Shown: positions 34,526 through 43,701, counted from the first letter of the stretch. The stretch: 64,000 bases of DNA from CAG-791 sp045130475 (GCA_045130475.1 JBGUPU010000065.1:1-64000), one strand, 5' to 3'. The notes: a model not told the origin generated them from the letters alone. Numbers and translations are program-made.

Positions 34526-34729
34526 ATGAGAGCAGGAATATGTGATTTCTGGAACGATGAATCCGGAATGGGCACAGTGGAAATCATATTGATCATAGTG
34601 GTCCTGATCGGCCTGGTGATCGTATTCAAAAAGCAGATCAATGATCTTGTGACGAAAATTTTCAAGAAGATCACCACAGACAGCAACCAGATCATCGGAT
34701 GGGAAAAAAGCCGCAGTCCGTTTGTCTGA
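34526..34729 (+). CDS. flp: Flp-type pilin
   Basis: A 67-residue prepilin: short leader MRAGICDFWNDESG, then MGTVEIILIIVVLIGLVIVF, the hydrophobic type IVb pilin helix with the conserved Glu near its start, then a short polar tail. The A24 peptidase should cut before the MGTVE stretch and the mature pilin should polymerise into the Flp fibre. AAAGGAGGAAAT precedes ATG 34526. It is the only small major-pilin candidate in the locus. Confidence 0.85.
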   Translation: MRAGICDFWNDESGMGTVEIILIIVVLIGLVIVFKKQINDLVTKIFKKITTDSNQIIGWEKSRSPFV

Positions 34730-34780
34730 CACAGGGAAAAGGATGCAGAAAAGCCGCAGGTGCGGCGGGGAGTACAGGAC

Positions 34781-36256
34781 ATGAGAAATTGCCGGAAGAC
34801 AGATTTGAATCGCTGTACGGACGGATATCTGACTGTCTTTCTGGCATTGACCCTGTCAGTGCTTTTGTCCCTGATTCTGACATTGGTGGAAGGGGCGAGG
34901 ATGAATGCAGTCCGCATGCAGACCGAGACCGCGGGAAATATAGCGGTCCGGTCTGTGCTGGGAGAGTTTCATCGGGAGCTTCTGCAGCAATACGATCTGT
35001 ATTTTATTGACGCTTCCTACGGAACAGGAACTGCCTCAAAAGAGAAGGTACAGCAGCATCTGCAGACCTATATGTCTGAAAACCTTGAGACCGGAGGCGC
35101 GGATTTCACGGGGACGCACCTGGAGAACCTGACACTGGATGCCGCACGCTTTGCGGCAGATGACCGTGCGAGAGCCCTCAGAGAGCAGGTGTACGCCTAT
35201 ATGTCGGCAGACCCTGCCGGTATGGTCTTGTCGGAGATCCTGTCAGATGCGGATACCTGGCAGGGACTTCTCGATGACGGTTCTGTATGGGAGGAACAAA
35301 GGGAAGAGGCACGGGAGGATCTCCGCGAGCAGATGCGCCGTGCCAGGGAAGAGGCGCGGGAAAACTACACGGCGCAAGAGAGGCAGAAAGCGCAGGAAGA
35401 AGGAGATAATACTGCGGAAAAAGGGCTTGAAGAGATGGATCAATTCCGTCTGCTCCCGATTCTGAGACAGGTCTTCGGAGATACATCCGGGATTTCCGCT
35501 GCCATTGTGTCCTCTGATGTTCTGTCAAGACGAAGCATCCACTATGGAGATGCACTTCTTTCGTCCAATACACACGGATATCCGCGCGCCGATGAAGCCC
35601 TCTTTGACCTGTATATTGCAGAGAAGTGCGGCTGCTATACAGGTCCTCTGGAGAAGGGAAAGATGAAATATCAGATAGAGTACATCCTGACAGGCGGGGA
35701 CTCGGACAGGGACAGTCTGGAGAAGATTGCGGAAAGGCTGCTGCTGATCCGTGAAGCAGCCAACTGCGCCTATTTGTTTACAGACCAGTCCCGGATGAGG
35801 GAGGCGGAGCTGCTGGCCGCGATCGTTTCGCTTGTCCTGCTCAATCCGGAACTGAAGGAAGTCCTGAAAACAGCCCTGCTCTTTGCATGGGCTTATCTGG
35901 AATCTGTCCGGGACCTGAAGGCTCTGTTCAACGGAGAACGCGTACCGCTTCTGAAGTCTTCCGAGACATGGCAGACGTCTCTTCTGGGAATTCTGGCGCC
36001 GGAGTCTTCTGTACAGGGCGGAGGCAGTAAGACAGGCCTTTTGTATACAGAGTATCTGCAGGCGCTTTTGTTTCTGCAAGGCAGCTCTGTGAAAAGTCTT
36101 CGCACGATGGATATTATGGAGATGGATATCAGGCAGACGGAGGGAAACGAAAGCTTCCGTATGGACTGGTGTCTGGATACTTTTTCCATGAAGGCAGATG
36201 TGAAAAGCCGCTATGGATACGAATTCGTCCTGACAAAGTGCGAAGGGTACGACTGA
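34781..36256 (+). CDS. Tad-locus protein with TadG-like architecture (DUF5702-like)
   Basis: A 491-residue protein anchored by one N-terminal helix (GYLTVFLALTLSVLLSLILTLVEGAR), the rest outside the membrane. An acidic and Arg-rich coiled-coil-like segment (about 170-220; EEQREEAREDLREQ) precedes a folded C-terminal part. It resembles proteins called DUF5702 that occur in Clostridia Tad loci in the place of TadG. A role at the pilus tip or in wall contact is inferred from position only. GGGGAG lies eight bases before ATG 34781. Confidence 0.75.
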   Translation: MRNCRKTDLNRCTDGYLTVFLALTLSVLLSLILTLVEGARMNAVRMQTETAGNIAVRSVLGEFHRELLQQYDLYFIDASYGTGTASKEKVQQHLQTYMSENLETGGADFTGTHLENLTLDAARFAADDRARALREQVYAYMSADPAGMVLSEILSDADTWQGLLDDGSVWEEQREEAREDLREQMRRAREEARENYTAQERQKAQEEGDNTAEKGLEEMDQFRLLPILRQVFGDTSGISAAIVSSDVLSRRSIHYGDALLSSNTHGYPRADEALFDLYIAEKCGCYTGPLEKGKMKYQIEYILTGGDSDRDSLEKIAERLLLIREAANCAYLFTDQSRMREAELLAAIVSLVLLNPELKEVLKTALLFAWAYLESVRDLKALFNGERVPLLKSSETWQTSLLGILAPESSVQGGGSKTGLLYTEYLQALLFLQGSSVKSLRTMDIMEMDIRQTEGNESFRMDWCLDTFSMKADVKSRYGYEFVLTKCEGYD

Positions 36257-36429
36257 GCATAGGTTTAAGCCCGGACAAACAGGGAAAAAGGTAAAACAAG
36301 GAAGAGAAAGCGGCGGAGAAAACGGCGGTGCTTTGCTGCACCGGAACAGGTGTCCTGCAAAAAGCAGCAGGCAAAGTAATCCGGGCAGCCGTGGAAACTG
36401 CCTCCCGCTGCCCGGGAGGTACATAAACA

Positions 36430-37371
36430 GTGAATACAAAGTCTCTCCGGACAGAAAACAGCAGCAGATATAAGGTGCAGGAAAACATCGCCGCTTTCTC
36501 CGCCAGTATGACCGTGGAAGCAGCTCTGGTACTCCCTCTCTTTCTGTTTTGCATTTGCAATATTATTTTCCTTCTGGATGTTGTCCGTCTGCAGAGTCGT
36601 GTCACTGCTGCACTCCAGCAGACAGGGGATCAGATCTGTGAATATGCCTGGTACAGGGAATATGCTGCCGGGGGGACAGGAGGAAACGGGGATGCAGGCT
36701 CAGGCCGGGAGAGCGGAATCAATATTCCGCAGGCGGCGGGAGATATTCTATCCCTGGCCTTTGTCTCCGGCAGTGTACGAAATCATCTGGGAACGGAATA
36801 TATGGACAGCACCTGCCTGCGCGGCGGCAGCAGAGGCATATCCTTCCTGGGGACCAGTATACTTTCGGGAAACGACATAGTGGATATACGGGCGGATTAT
36901 CGGACGAGACCTTTTATCCCTGTTTTGAACGGTCCCGATTTTAAGATCCGCAGCAGGTATTATGGGCATGCATGGACCGGCTACCGGATCGGGAGCGGCA
37001 CTGCAGAGGCAGGAGAAGGAGCCGGAGGAAGGCGCAGCGATCATGTGATCGTTGCAGAAAACGGTGTCGTCTATCACACGGATCCCGACTGTATCTATCT
37101 CAATCCCCGTGTTAGGGAAGTGGATGCCTCTGACCTGGATCATCTCCGCGCAAATGACGGCAGTATCTATCACCCATGCGAATACTGCCATCCCGCAAAA
37201 AGCGGGAGCGTCTTTATCACGCCGGACGGGGACCGCTATCACAGCTCCCGCAGCTGTTCAAGGCTTATGAGGACCACCCATGAGGAGACTATGCAGGAGG
37301 CCGGCTCGCACCTGCATGCCTGTCCGAAGTGCGGGCATGGCCTCACAGATCCTGATAATTCATCATTTTGA
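36430..37371 (+). CDS. TadE-like pseudopilin fused to two Cys/His modules
   Basis: A 313-residue protein. The N-terminal part has the TadE pattern ASMTVEAALVLPLFLFCICN with Glu at the expected site, followed by a polar spacer. The last 110 residues hold two similar modules: VVYHTDPDCIYLNP...YHPCEYCHP and RYHSSRSCSRL...LHACPKCGH. Each has a YH..C start and a CxxC end, which suggests a small metal-binding or disulfide fold outside the membrane. TadE proteins are minor pilins made by the same peptidase. GTG 36430 follows GGGAGG. The fusion to Cys/His modules is uncommon to my knowledge. Confidence 0.78.
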   Translation: MNTKSLRTENSSRYKVQENIAAFSASMTVEAALVLPLFLFCICNIIFLLDVVRLQSRVTAALQQTGDQICEYAWYREYAAGGTGGNGDAGSGRESGINIPQAAGDILSLAFVSGSVRNHLGTEYMDSTCLRGGSRGISFLGTSILSGNDIVDIRADYRTRPFIPVLNGPDFKIRSRYYGHAWTGYRIGSGTAEAGEGAGGRRSDHVIVAENGVVYHTDPDCIYLNPRVREVDASDLDHLRANDGSIYHPCEYCHPAKSGSVFITPDGDRYHSSRSCSRLMRTTHEETMQEAGSHLHACPKCGHGLTDPDNSSF

Positions 37372-37722
37372 ATAAAGGACAGTATGCGAACAGACAGAGG
37401 TAAAAAATAACTATATTTTCGTTATTGAGTGTGATTTTGGGGAAATCTGCTGTAAAAATGTCAAAAATGTGGATAAGTCTGTGGATAAAGTGGATTATTC
37501 AAGCGAAAAAGGCTTAAAAATGCTGAAAAAACTGCTGTTTGCGAAAAGTCGGAAAAAAACTGTACAGAAGGTGGATAGCGATGCGTGCTATGAATGCGTG
37601 CAACAGCCTCAGCTGGATATAGTGTTAAAAAACGTGAAATTCAAAAAGAAGGATTGATCGGTATTTGCCGACGGGAAAGACAGAAAACAGAGTACATCTA
37701 AATTTGGATCGTGCAGGAGAGG
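37372..37722. other. Gap inside the Tad locus with DnaA-box-like sites
   Basis: About 350 bases. Two perfect TGTGGATAA nonamers at 37468-37476 and 37480-37488, followed by a near match. A frame of 62 codons opens at a GTG inside the first nonamer (37469-37657) but has no ribosome site and a Lys-rich, unconserved-looking product, so it is not called. Confidence 0.55.
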
Positions 37723-38205
37723 ATGAAAGTGAAAAGCGCTTTTTTAGCATCGGAGGAAAGCTTGCGGCAGATAGCATGTACCATATTTCTGGCAGCTTGT
37801 GCGGTACAGGATCTCAGAAGGAGGAAGATCAGCGTCAGGCTGTGTGCCTTTGCCGGCTTTATTGCCCTGATCCTGAACGCGGGAGAGATCCTGACCGGAA
37901 GGTGGGAAATACCGGCTTTTACAGGAGCTCTTCTGCCCGGAGCGCTTCTCCTTGTGCTGGCTCTTTTGTCCGGCGGCGCGGCAGGAATCGGGGACGGGAT
38001 CTGTTTTCTCATCGCAGGAGCAATGCTGGGAACGTGGATGACCTGGGCACTGCTGATGTGTGCGCTTGTGCTTGCAGCTGCCTGCGGCGGGGTTCTGATT
38101 CTGTTTCAAAAGGCGGGAAGGAAAACCCGCATGCCGTTTCTGGCATTTGCGGCAGCGGCCTGGGGAGGGATTCTGGCAGCACGTATATCGGGACTCAACT
38201 GGTAA
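37723..38205 (+). CDS. Second A24-type prepilin peptidase-like protein
   Basis: A 160-residue membrane protein with the two aspartates of the A24 family: VQDLRRRKISVRL early and GxGD in AAGIGDGICFL. At least five hydrophobic segments. It is the second such protein in the locus and differs clearly from the one at 22695, so it may serve the TadE-like pseudopilins encoded on either side. AGGAGAGG overlaps the start region; ATG 37723 is given, while GTG 37729 has better spacing. Confidence 0.78.
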   Translation: MKVKSAFLASEESLRQIACTIFLAACAVQDLRRRKISVRLCAFAGFIALILNAGEILTGRWEIPAFTGALLPGALLLVLALLSGGAAGIGDGICFLIAGAMLGTWMTWALLMCALVLAAACGGVLILFQKAGRKTRMPFLAFAAAAWGGILAARISGLNW

Positions 38206-38237
38206 ACCTGCATGTACAAAAAGAAGGGAGGAGAGAA

Positions 38238-38708
38238 ATGACAGGCGGACAGACAGCAGACAGAGCGGAGGCGGAGGCATATTTCACTGTGGAGGCTGCG
38301 CTGGTCATCCCGATTGTGCTGGGAATCTTAGTGATGGTACTCTATCTCTCTTTTTATTTATATGACAGGTGTCTGCTGTCACAGGACTGCTATGTGCTGA
38401 GCTATCGTCAGAGCATTGAGAAAGGGAAGGAGGACCGTTCCGGGCAAGAAGCGGCCTCTGAACAGTTTGGAAAGAAACTCTTCATGCTTTCGAGGATAGA
38501 AACGGCAGCAGGCGGGGGAAGCACGGTCAGTGTAAAAGCAAATGCGGCAATGGAGCCGCCGCTTTTTGGACTGGACTTTTTCAGGGAGCAGAGACACTGG
38601 ATACTCGGCGTACAGGAGAAAGCGAGGAAAACAGATCCACCCCGGGATTACAGACGTGTCCGCAGGATCCTGAATCTGACTTCGCGCGCTGCAAATGCAG
38701 CAGACTGA
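38238..38708 (+). CDS. TadE-like pseudopilin
   Basis: A 156-residue protein with a short polar leader and the TadE motif AYFTVEAALVIPIVLGILVM, one membrane helix, and an outside domain ending RVRRILNLTSRAANAAD. GGGAGGAGAG precedes ATG 38238; an open frame from 37665 is only a shadow of the peptidase gene. It lies between the second peptidase and the FHA protein gene. Confidence 0.82.
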   Translation: MTGGQTADRAEAEAYFTVEAALVIPIVLGILVMVLYLSFYLYDRCLLSQDCYVLSYRQSIEKGKEDRSGQEAASEQFGKKLFMLSRIETAAGGGSTVSVKANAAMEPPLFGLDFFREQRHWILGVQEKARKTDPPRDYRRVRRILNLTSRAANAAD

Positions 38709-38728
38709 TATGAGAGGATGAAAAAGCA

Positions 38729-40168
38729 ATGGCGGAAGGCAGAAAGATTTCTTTTTACAGTGATGCGGCACATAATTATATGGTTCTGGAATGTCCTCCG
38801 GAACTGAGGGAAAATTACCAGTACAAGATGCTGGCGGCAAACAGGATCAAGGGGCTTCTGTCCTGCAGCGGCCGTACGATCGATACCCGCCAATATCTGT
38901 ATTATGACATCTCCTCCCGGCAGAGTCTGAAAGATCTGTATGACAGGCGGCAGGTCCGCAGCAGAGATCTGCGCAGGATACTGGAAGACCTCCTTCATGC
39001 GGAGGAAACTCTGGCGGAATATCTGCTGGATACATCTCATTTGATTCTGGATCCCGCATGTATCTATCTGGATTTCAGGGAGCAGGAATGCTGTTTCGCA
39101 TATTATCCGGGCCAGGAACAGGAGCAGGGTCCGGAGGTCCTGTTTTCTTTTCTTGCGGACAGGGTGGACGGCCGCGATAAACAGGCGGCAGCTCTGATCT
39201 ACCGTTTGTGCATGATGGCCGAAAAGCCCGGTTTTTACCTCCGGGCCCAGATGCTGGAGGATTTGGGACTGCAGGTTGACGGAGACAGCAGGAACGCTGG
39301 TGAACAATATGGGCGGGAATATCCGCCGGCATATAGACCGGATTTTGAAGAAGCTCACGCGCCGGAACGGATACAGGCATCTGTTTTTCCGGAATACATG
39401 TACTCTGTATCCGGAGAGGAAGAGACAAGAGATGCAGGATCTTCTGGGGAGAACAGAGACAGTGGAGAATCTCCAGGGAAAGGCCTCTGGATCCCTGTCC
39501 TGGCGGCAGCTGCAGCAGCAGCCGGGATTGTGCTGCTGGCAGCAGGTCTGCTTCTGGAACTGGAAGAGAGCCGCCTGCTCCTGACAGAAGCACTCGGAGG
39601 GAGTCTGACGGTTGTCGGAGCAGTGATCCTGATCACATATTTTTTCCGCAGAGGAAACAGGCAGAGGAAATTAAAAACCGAAACAACTGTGGCGGCATCG
39701 TGTACGGAGCCTGAACCCTGGGAATCTTCCGCAGCATATTACCCTCCGCGTCCTTACTCGGGAGCAGGAATCACTCCCTATGCTTCCGAGGGACAAAATA
39801 AGGTACTGCTGCAGCCACTTCGCCCCTCCGTCCCTCCAGGAGAGACCTGCCTGCTGAGTCCGGATACCCGGCCGGCAGCGGGGCTGTACGGAACAGGAAG
39901 CAGCAGAGGGGAGCAGATCAGCCTCTCCCGTCTTCCCTGTGTAGTCGGAAAAATGCAGGATTATGTGGACCAGGTCCTCGATGACAGCAGTGTGAGCCGC
40001 ATGCACGCTCGATTCTCTCTGGACAGGGACGGGACAATGACTGTTCGGGACCTCAACAGTTCAAACGGTACCTGGCTGAATGGAGAGCGACTGCAGCCCA
40101 ATGAGAGCCGTTCTCTGCAGCAGGGAGACCATGTGCGCTTCGGACGCATGGAATTTATCTTCCGCTAG
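38729..40168 (+). CDS. FHA-domain membrane protein of the Tad locus (DUF6382-like N-terminus)
   Basis: A 479-residue protein. An N-terminal domain of about 190 residues (ISFYSDAAHNYMVLECPPEL, RQYLYYDISSRQSL) resembles the DUF6382 region of Clostridia proteins. A polar linker, two adjacent hydrophobic segments (about 252-305) and a linker lead to a C-terminal FHA domain with SRLPCVVGK, SSVSRMHARF and LNSSNGTWLNGERL. FHA domains bind phosphothreonine, so a Ser/Thr kinase may control the pilus. It is the last gene of the Tad locus. Confidence 0.8.
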   Translation: MAEGRKISFYSDAAHNYMVLECPPELRENYQYKMLAANRIKGLLSCSGRTIDTRQYLYYDISSRQSLKDLYDRRQVRSRDLRRILEDLLHAEETLAEYLLDTSHLILDPACIYLDFREQECCFAYYPGQEQEQGPEVLFSFLADRVDGRDKQAAALIYRLCMMAEKPGFYLRAQMLEDLGLQVDGDSRNAGEQYGREYPPAYRPDFEEAHAPERIQASVFPEYMYSVSGEEETRDAGSSGENRDSGESPGKGLWIPVLAAAAAAAGIVLLAAGLLLELEESRLLLTEALGGSLTVVGAVILITYFFRRGNRQRKLKTETTVAASCTEPEPWESSAAYYPPRPYSGAGITPYASEGQNKVLLQPLRPSVPPGETCLLSPDTRPAAGLYGTGSSRGEQISLSRLPCVVGKMQDYVDQVLDDSSVSRMHARFSLDRDGTMTVRDLNSSNGTWLNGERLQPNESRSLQQGDHVRFGRMEFIFR

Positions 40169-40332
40169 CGTGACAGGAGCGCTCCGGATCATCCATGCGG
40201 TCATGATTTCATGTATTCTGCATGAATCTGCTCAGGGAATGCATCATTGACGCCTTTTTTTCGCAATGATAAGATTGTCTTGTGTCAGACTTGTGCGCAG
40301 GTCTTGAAATGCGAAATGATCAGGAGGTAGAG

Positions 40333-40743
40333 ATGAAAGACAGTAATTGCATTTTCTGTAAAATTGCCAATGGTGAGATTCCTTCCAGAACATTATATGA
40401 AGATGAGAACTATCGCGTGATCCTGGACCTTGGTCCTGCAACCAGAGGACATGCGCTTGTGCTTCCCAAGGACCACTTTGCCAATATCTATGAGATTCCG
40501 GAAGACTGGGCGGCCGGAGCGGTTAAGATCGGCCGTCAGATGGCAATCCGCATGAAAGAACGTCTTCATGCAGACGGCGTGAATCTTATTCAGAATAATG
40601 AGGAAGCAGCAGGACAGACCGTGCCCCATTTCCACCTTCATGTGATTCCCCGTTACAAGGGTGACGGCCAGCACATGCTCTGGAAACCCGGAAAGGCAGC
40701 GGACGAAGAACTGGATGCAATCGTAAAAGAGATGGCATTTTGA
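40333..40743 (+). CDS. HIT-family nucleotide hydrolase/transferase
   Basis: A 136-residue protein with the histidine triad PHFHLHVIPRY near residue 100 and the N-terminal CIFCKIANGEIPS with a CxxC. HIT proteins hydrolyse adenosine phosphoramidates or dinucleoside polyphosphates in the cytoplasm. AGGAGG precedes ATG 40333. The next gene starts 15 bases after its stop. Confidence 0.94.
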   Translation: MKDSNCIFCKIANGEIPSRTLYEDENYRVILDLGPATRGHALVLPKDHFANIYEIPEDWAAGAVKIGRQMAIRMKERLHADGVNLIQNNEEAAGQTVPHFHLHVIPRYKGDGQHMLWKPGKAADEELDAIVKEMAF

Positions 40744-40757
40744 TAGAAGGTAGAAAA

Positions 40758-42302
40758 ATGACAGAAATCAGGACATATAGAGGACATATCAGAAACTGGA
40801 AAGCGCTGTGCGCAGAGCTCGGGATCGAGGGGGCGGACGCGCTGACCAGAGAGGAAAGGGAGCCCGTGATTCTGCAGCGTGCCTATGAGAAATGGGGACA
40901 TGATCTGGGAATGCATCTGCACGGGATGTTTGCTTTTGCCATGTGGGATCAGGAAAAGCAGGAGCTGTTCTGCCTGCGTGATCCTTTCGGAACAAAGCCT
41001 TTTTACTACTGCCTGACGGAAGACGGGAAGTTTCTTTACGGAACCATGATCCGCGATATCCTGGCAGATCCTGCATATCACAGGGAACTGAATGAGGATA
41101 TGCTGCAGATCTATCTGAGCCTTACCTATGTGGCCGGAGAAGACACTTTCTTCAAGGGGATCAAAAAGCTCATGCCGGGGCGTTACCTTGTGTGGAAACA
41201 AGGAGAGAAGCCTGTCATTACCCGGTATTTCACCCCTGAATTCAGGCCGGATGAAAGCCGCTCGCTCGAAGACTGGGCCGATGAGATCCATACGACTTTG
41301 CAGGAGATCATGAAAGAGGTAAAGGATCCGGACGAACAGGCGGATTCTTTCCTGTCGGGAGGCGTGGATTCCTCCTATGTCCTTGCCATGTCGGATGCGA
41401 AGATGACGGATTCCTGCGGATACGATGAGGCAAGGTTCGACGAGTCCGGACTTGCCAAACAGACGGCAGATCTTCTGGGAAGGGGATTTTCCCGCTGCAG
41501 GATCACTCCGGAGGACTATTTTGCCATCGTGCCCTATGTGATGGAGAACATGGAACAGCCCCTGGGCGATGCCTCCGCGATTGCCTTCACGCTTGGCTGC
41601 CTGGCAACGGCGAAGAACACAAAGCTCTGCTATTCCGGTGAGGGATCTGACGAGTTCTTCGGCGGTTACAACATGTACCGCAACGCGCCCCGCTACGGAG
41701 ATAATCTCAAGAATTTCTATGTGGGCAACACGAACATCATGAAGGAGGACGAGAAGGAAAGGATTCTTCTGCGTTACAATCCTGAGAATCTCCCCATCAA
41801 CCTCGTCAAAGATATCTATTCGGAGACCGAAGGACTGGATCCGCTCGCCAAGATGTCAAATGTGGATATCCAGATCTGGCTTGAGGGAGATATTTACCTC
41901 AACGTGGATAAAATGAGCACCGCTGCGGGACTTGAGATCCGCATGCCGCTCACAGACCGCCGCATTTTTGATATCGCGGCCAGGATGCCCTCCCGCTTTA
42001 AAGTCAACGAAGAGCAGAACAAGGTCGCCTTCCGTACAGCAGCGGCAAAAGTACTGCCTGAAGAGATCGCATTCCGCAAAAAACTGGGCTTTATCGTTCC
42101 CATCAGGATCTGGCTGGCAGACGAACGCTACAATGCGGATGTACGCGCGAAGCTGACCGGAGACAGCGCCGCAAAATTCTTCCGTAAAGAAGAACTCCAG
42201 GCGATTTATGACGAATATGTTGGCGGCAATTCCGATCTCTGGCGCAAAATCTGGACCATCTACACATTCCTCGTCTGGTATGATATTTATTTCTGCGCCT
42301 GA
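40758..42302 (+). CDS. Asparagine-synthetase-like protein lacking the glutaminase nucleophile
   Basis: A 514-residue protein. The synthetase domain is complete: PP-loop SFLSGGVDSSYV near residue 200, CYSGEGSDEFFGGYN, LEIRMPLTDRR and FRKKLGFIVP. The N-terminal domain is only partial: it starts MTEIRTYRGHIRNWKALCAE, aligning about 70 residues into a normal glutaminase domain, and lacks the MCG start whose Cys is the glutaminase nucleophile. The later glutaminase elements are kept (LHGMFAFAMWDQEKQELFCL then RDPFGTKPFYY). It may use free ammonia or make another amide or lactam-like bond. The preceding HIT gene ends 15 bases upstream, so no missing N-terminus can be hidden. Confidence 0.88.
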   Translation: MTEIRTYRGHIRNWKALCAELGIEGADALTREEREPVILQRAYEKWGHDLGMHLHGMFAFAMWDQEKQELFCLRDPFGTKPFYYCLTEDGKFLYGTMIRDILADPAYHRELNEDMLQIYLSLTYVAGEDTFFKGIKKLMPGRYLVWKQGEKPVITRYFTPEFRPDESRSLEDWADEIHTTLQEIMKEVKDPDEQADSFLSGGVDSSYVLAMSDAKMTDSCGYDEARFDESGLAKQTADLLGRGFSRCRITPEDYFAIVPYVMENMEQPLGDASAIAFTLGCLATAKNTKLCYSGEGSDEFFGGYNMYRNAPRYGDNLKNFYVGNTNIMKEDEKERILLRYNPENLPINLVKDIYSETEGLDPLAKMSNVDIQIWLEGDIYLNVDKMSTAAGLEIRMPLTDRRIFDIAARMPSRFKVNEEQNKVAFRTAAAKVLPEEIAFRKKLGFIVPIRIWLADERYNADVRAKLTGDSAAKFFRKEELQAIYDEYVGGNSDLWRKIWTIYTFLVWYDIYFCA

Positions 42303-42321
42303 ATGAGAGGCTGCACGATAC

Positions 42322-42357
42322 AAAAAAAGCGCCTTTGCGGCTCTGCCGCAAAGGCGC
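42322..42357. terminator. Terminator between convergent synthetase and esterase genes
   Basis: Arms GCGCCTTTGCGG / CCGCAAAGGCGC with a five-base loop; the A-run on its left gives a T-run for minus-strand transcripts. Confidence 0.85.
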
Positions 42358-42442
42358 AGACTTTATTCGGGCAAAAGCGCATTCAGACTGCTGTCAGTCA
42401 GATATTCCTTACAGATTTGCATCCGTGAGTGACAACCGGGAA

Positions 42443-43213
42443 TTACATCCATAAGAAGTCCATAAAGCGGGGGACCTGTTTTTCCCAGCTGGCTTCATTG
42501 TGTCCTCCTCCGACCTGACAGAAGAAATCTGTCGTGGCGTCTTTCGCGCGCAGGTCATCCTGGATCGTCAGGTTCTGGAGAGCAGTGCGGCTCTTTAAGG
42601 GATCTGTGGGATGGGGACGAAAAGCCTCTTCCGTCCCGAAAGACAGATAAATGCGGGTGTCTCCCTGGATATCCGCTTTTTTAATATCCCTGCGCAGAGG
42701 AGTCATACAGGGGGAAATGGTGCTGGAGACACAGGCGGCTTTGGAAAACCAGTCGTTGAAGCAGACAGCTCCGTAAAGTGCCATGAGACCGCCCATACTC
42801 GATCCTCCGATGCCGGTTGCCTCGCGATGGGGCCAGGTGCGGTAATCCCGGTCGATCAGAGGTTTGAGCTCGGAGACCATCCACTGTAAAGTGGTGCGGC
42901 CTGTCCCGTTCAGTGTTCCTCCCCAGAAGTGTCCATGGAAGGTATAGGGGCAATATTCCCTGAGCCGCTCATTGCCGACATGCCCGCATTCTAAACCGAC
43001 GATGATGATATCCTTGCCCCAGTTTTCCAGGAAATCCTTCATTCCCCAGCTCTTGCCGAAGGTGGCGTCTTCATCGCTGAACAGGTTGTGTCCGTCAAAA
43101 AAATACATGACAGGGTACAGCTCATGTCCCTGTGAATAACTTTCGGGAAGATAAATATGCAGATGCCTGGTCGCATTTGCCGGTGTAAACTGGATGTCGC
43201 GTTTTATGATCAT
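42443..43213 (-). CDS. Alpha/beta-hydrolase esterase (esterase D / IroE-Fes type)
   Basis: A 256-residue serine hydrolase: YPVMYFFDGHNLFSDEDATF, nucleophile elbow GIGGSSMGGLMA, and a late GGGHNEASW supplying the catalytic histidine. No signal peptide. The family cleaves esters such as acetyl, feruloyl or siderophore esters; the substrate is unknown. AGGAAGGAAGACATA precedes ATG 43213. It is a single gene. Confidence 0.88.
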   Translation of the reverse strand: MIIKRDIQFTPANATRHLHIYLPESYSQGHELYPVMYFFDGHNLFSDEDATFGKSWGMKDFLENWGKDIIIVGLECGHVGNERLREYCPYTFHGHFWGGTLNGTGRTTLQWMVSELKPLIDRDYRTWPHREATGIGGSSMGGLMALYGAVCFNDWFSKAACVSSTISPCMTPLRRDIKKADIQGDTRIYLSFGTEEAFRPHPTDPLKSRTALQNLTIQDDLRAKDATTDFFCQVGGGHNEASWEKQVPRFMDFLWM

Positions 43214-43338
43214 TATGTCTTCCTTCCTTTCGCATGATAAACAAGTAAAAGTATAAAACGATATGCTTTTAAGTGCAACCGGACAGACGGGTGGAACTCC
43301 GCATCAAGGTTGAAACCGCTATTTCAGAGGACTTCAAA

Positions 43339-43701
43339 ATGAAAACCTATCGCAAAGGAAAAGAGAAGAAAGAAAATTCTTTTGAGAAAATCTATGAAGT
43401 TGTGCGTCAGATTCCCGCTGGAAAAGTGGCGACCTACGGACAGATTGCCGCGCTGGCAGGGAACAAACGCTGGTCCAGGGTGGTGGGATTTGCTCTCCAT
43501 GTCAATCCGGATCCTGACGGCATCCCCTGCTTCAGGGTGGTTAATCGAAATGGGGAGGTTTCGGAAGCCTTTGCCTTCGGGGGAGGAAACCGCCAGATTG
43601 AACTGCTGGAAGCAGAAGGCATCCCCTGTCCTGACGGCCGCGTCGATCTGAAAAAGTACCAGTGGGAACGTGTGACCACAGATTATCTGGCGAAAATGTG
43701 A
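43339..43701 (+). CDS. MGMT/alkyltransferase-like protein with PCFRV active-site box
   Basis: A 120-residue protein of the methylguanine-DNA methyltransferase C-terminal domain type: YEVVRQIPAGKVATYGQIAALAG, the Arg-finger region, and the active-site box IPCFRVVNRNGEVS. In active enzymes the box is PCHRV; here the Cys is kept but His is replaced by Phe. Alkyltransferase-like proteins that lack activity usually lose the Cys instead. It may be a slow enzyme or a lesion-binding protein. AGAGG lies eight bases before ATG 43339. Confidence 0.88.
   Translation: MKTYRKGKEKKENSFEKIYEVVRQIPAGKVATYGQIAALAGNKRWSRVVGFALHVNPDPDGIPCFRVVNRNGEVSEAFAFGGGNRQIELLEAEGIPCPDGRVDLKKYQWERVTTDYLAKM

Noticed and set aside
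37469..37657. Plus-strand frame of 62 codons in the Tad locus gap
   Set aside because: Starts with GTG inside a DnaA-box-like sequence, has no ribosome site, and its Lys-rich product looks random.
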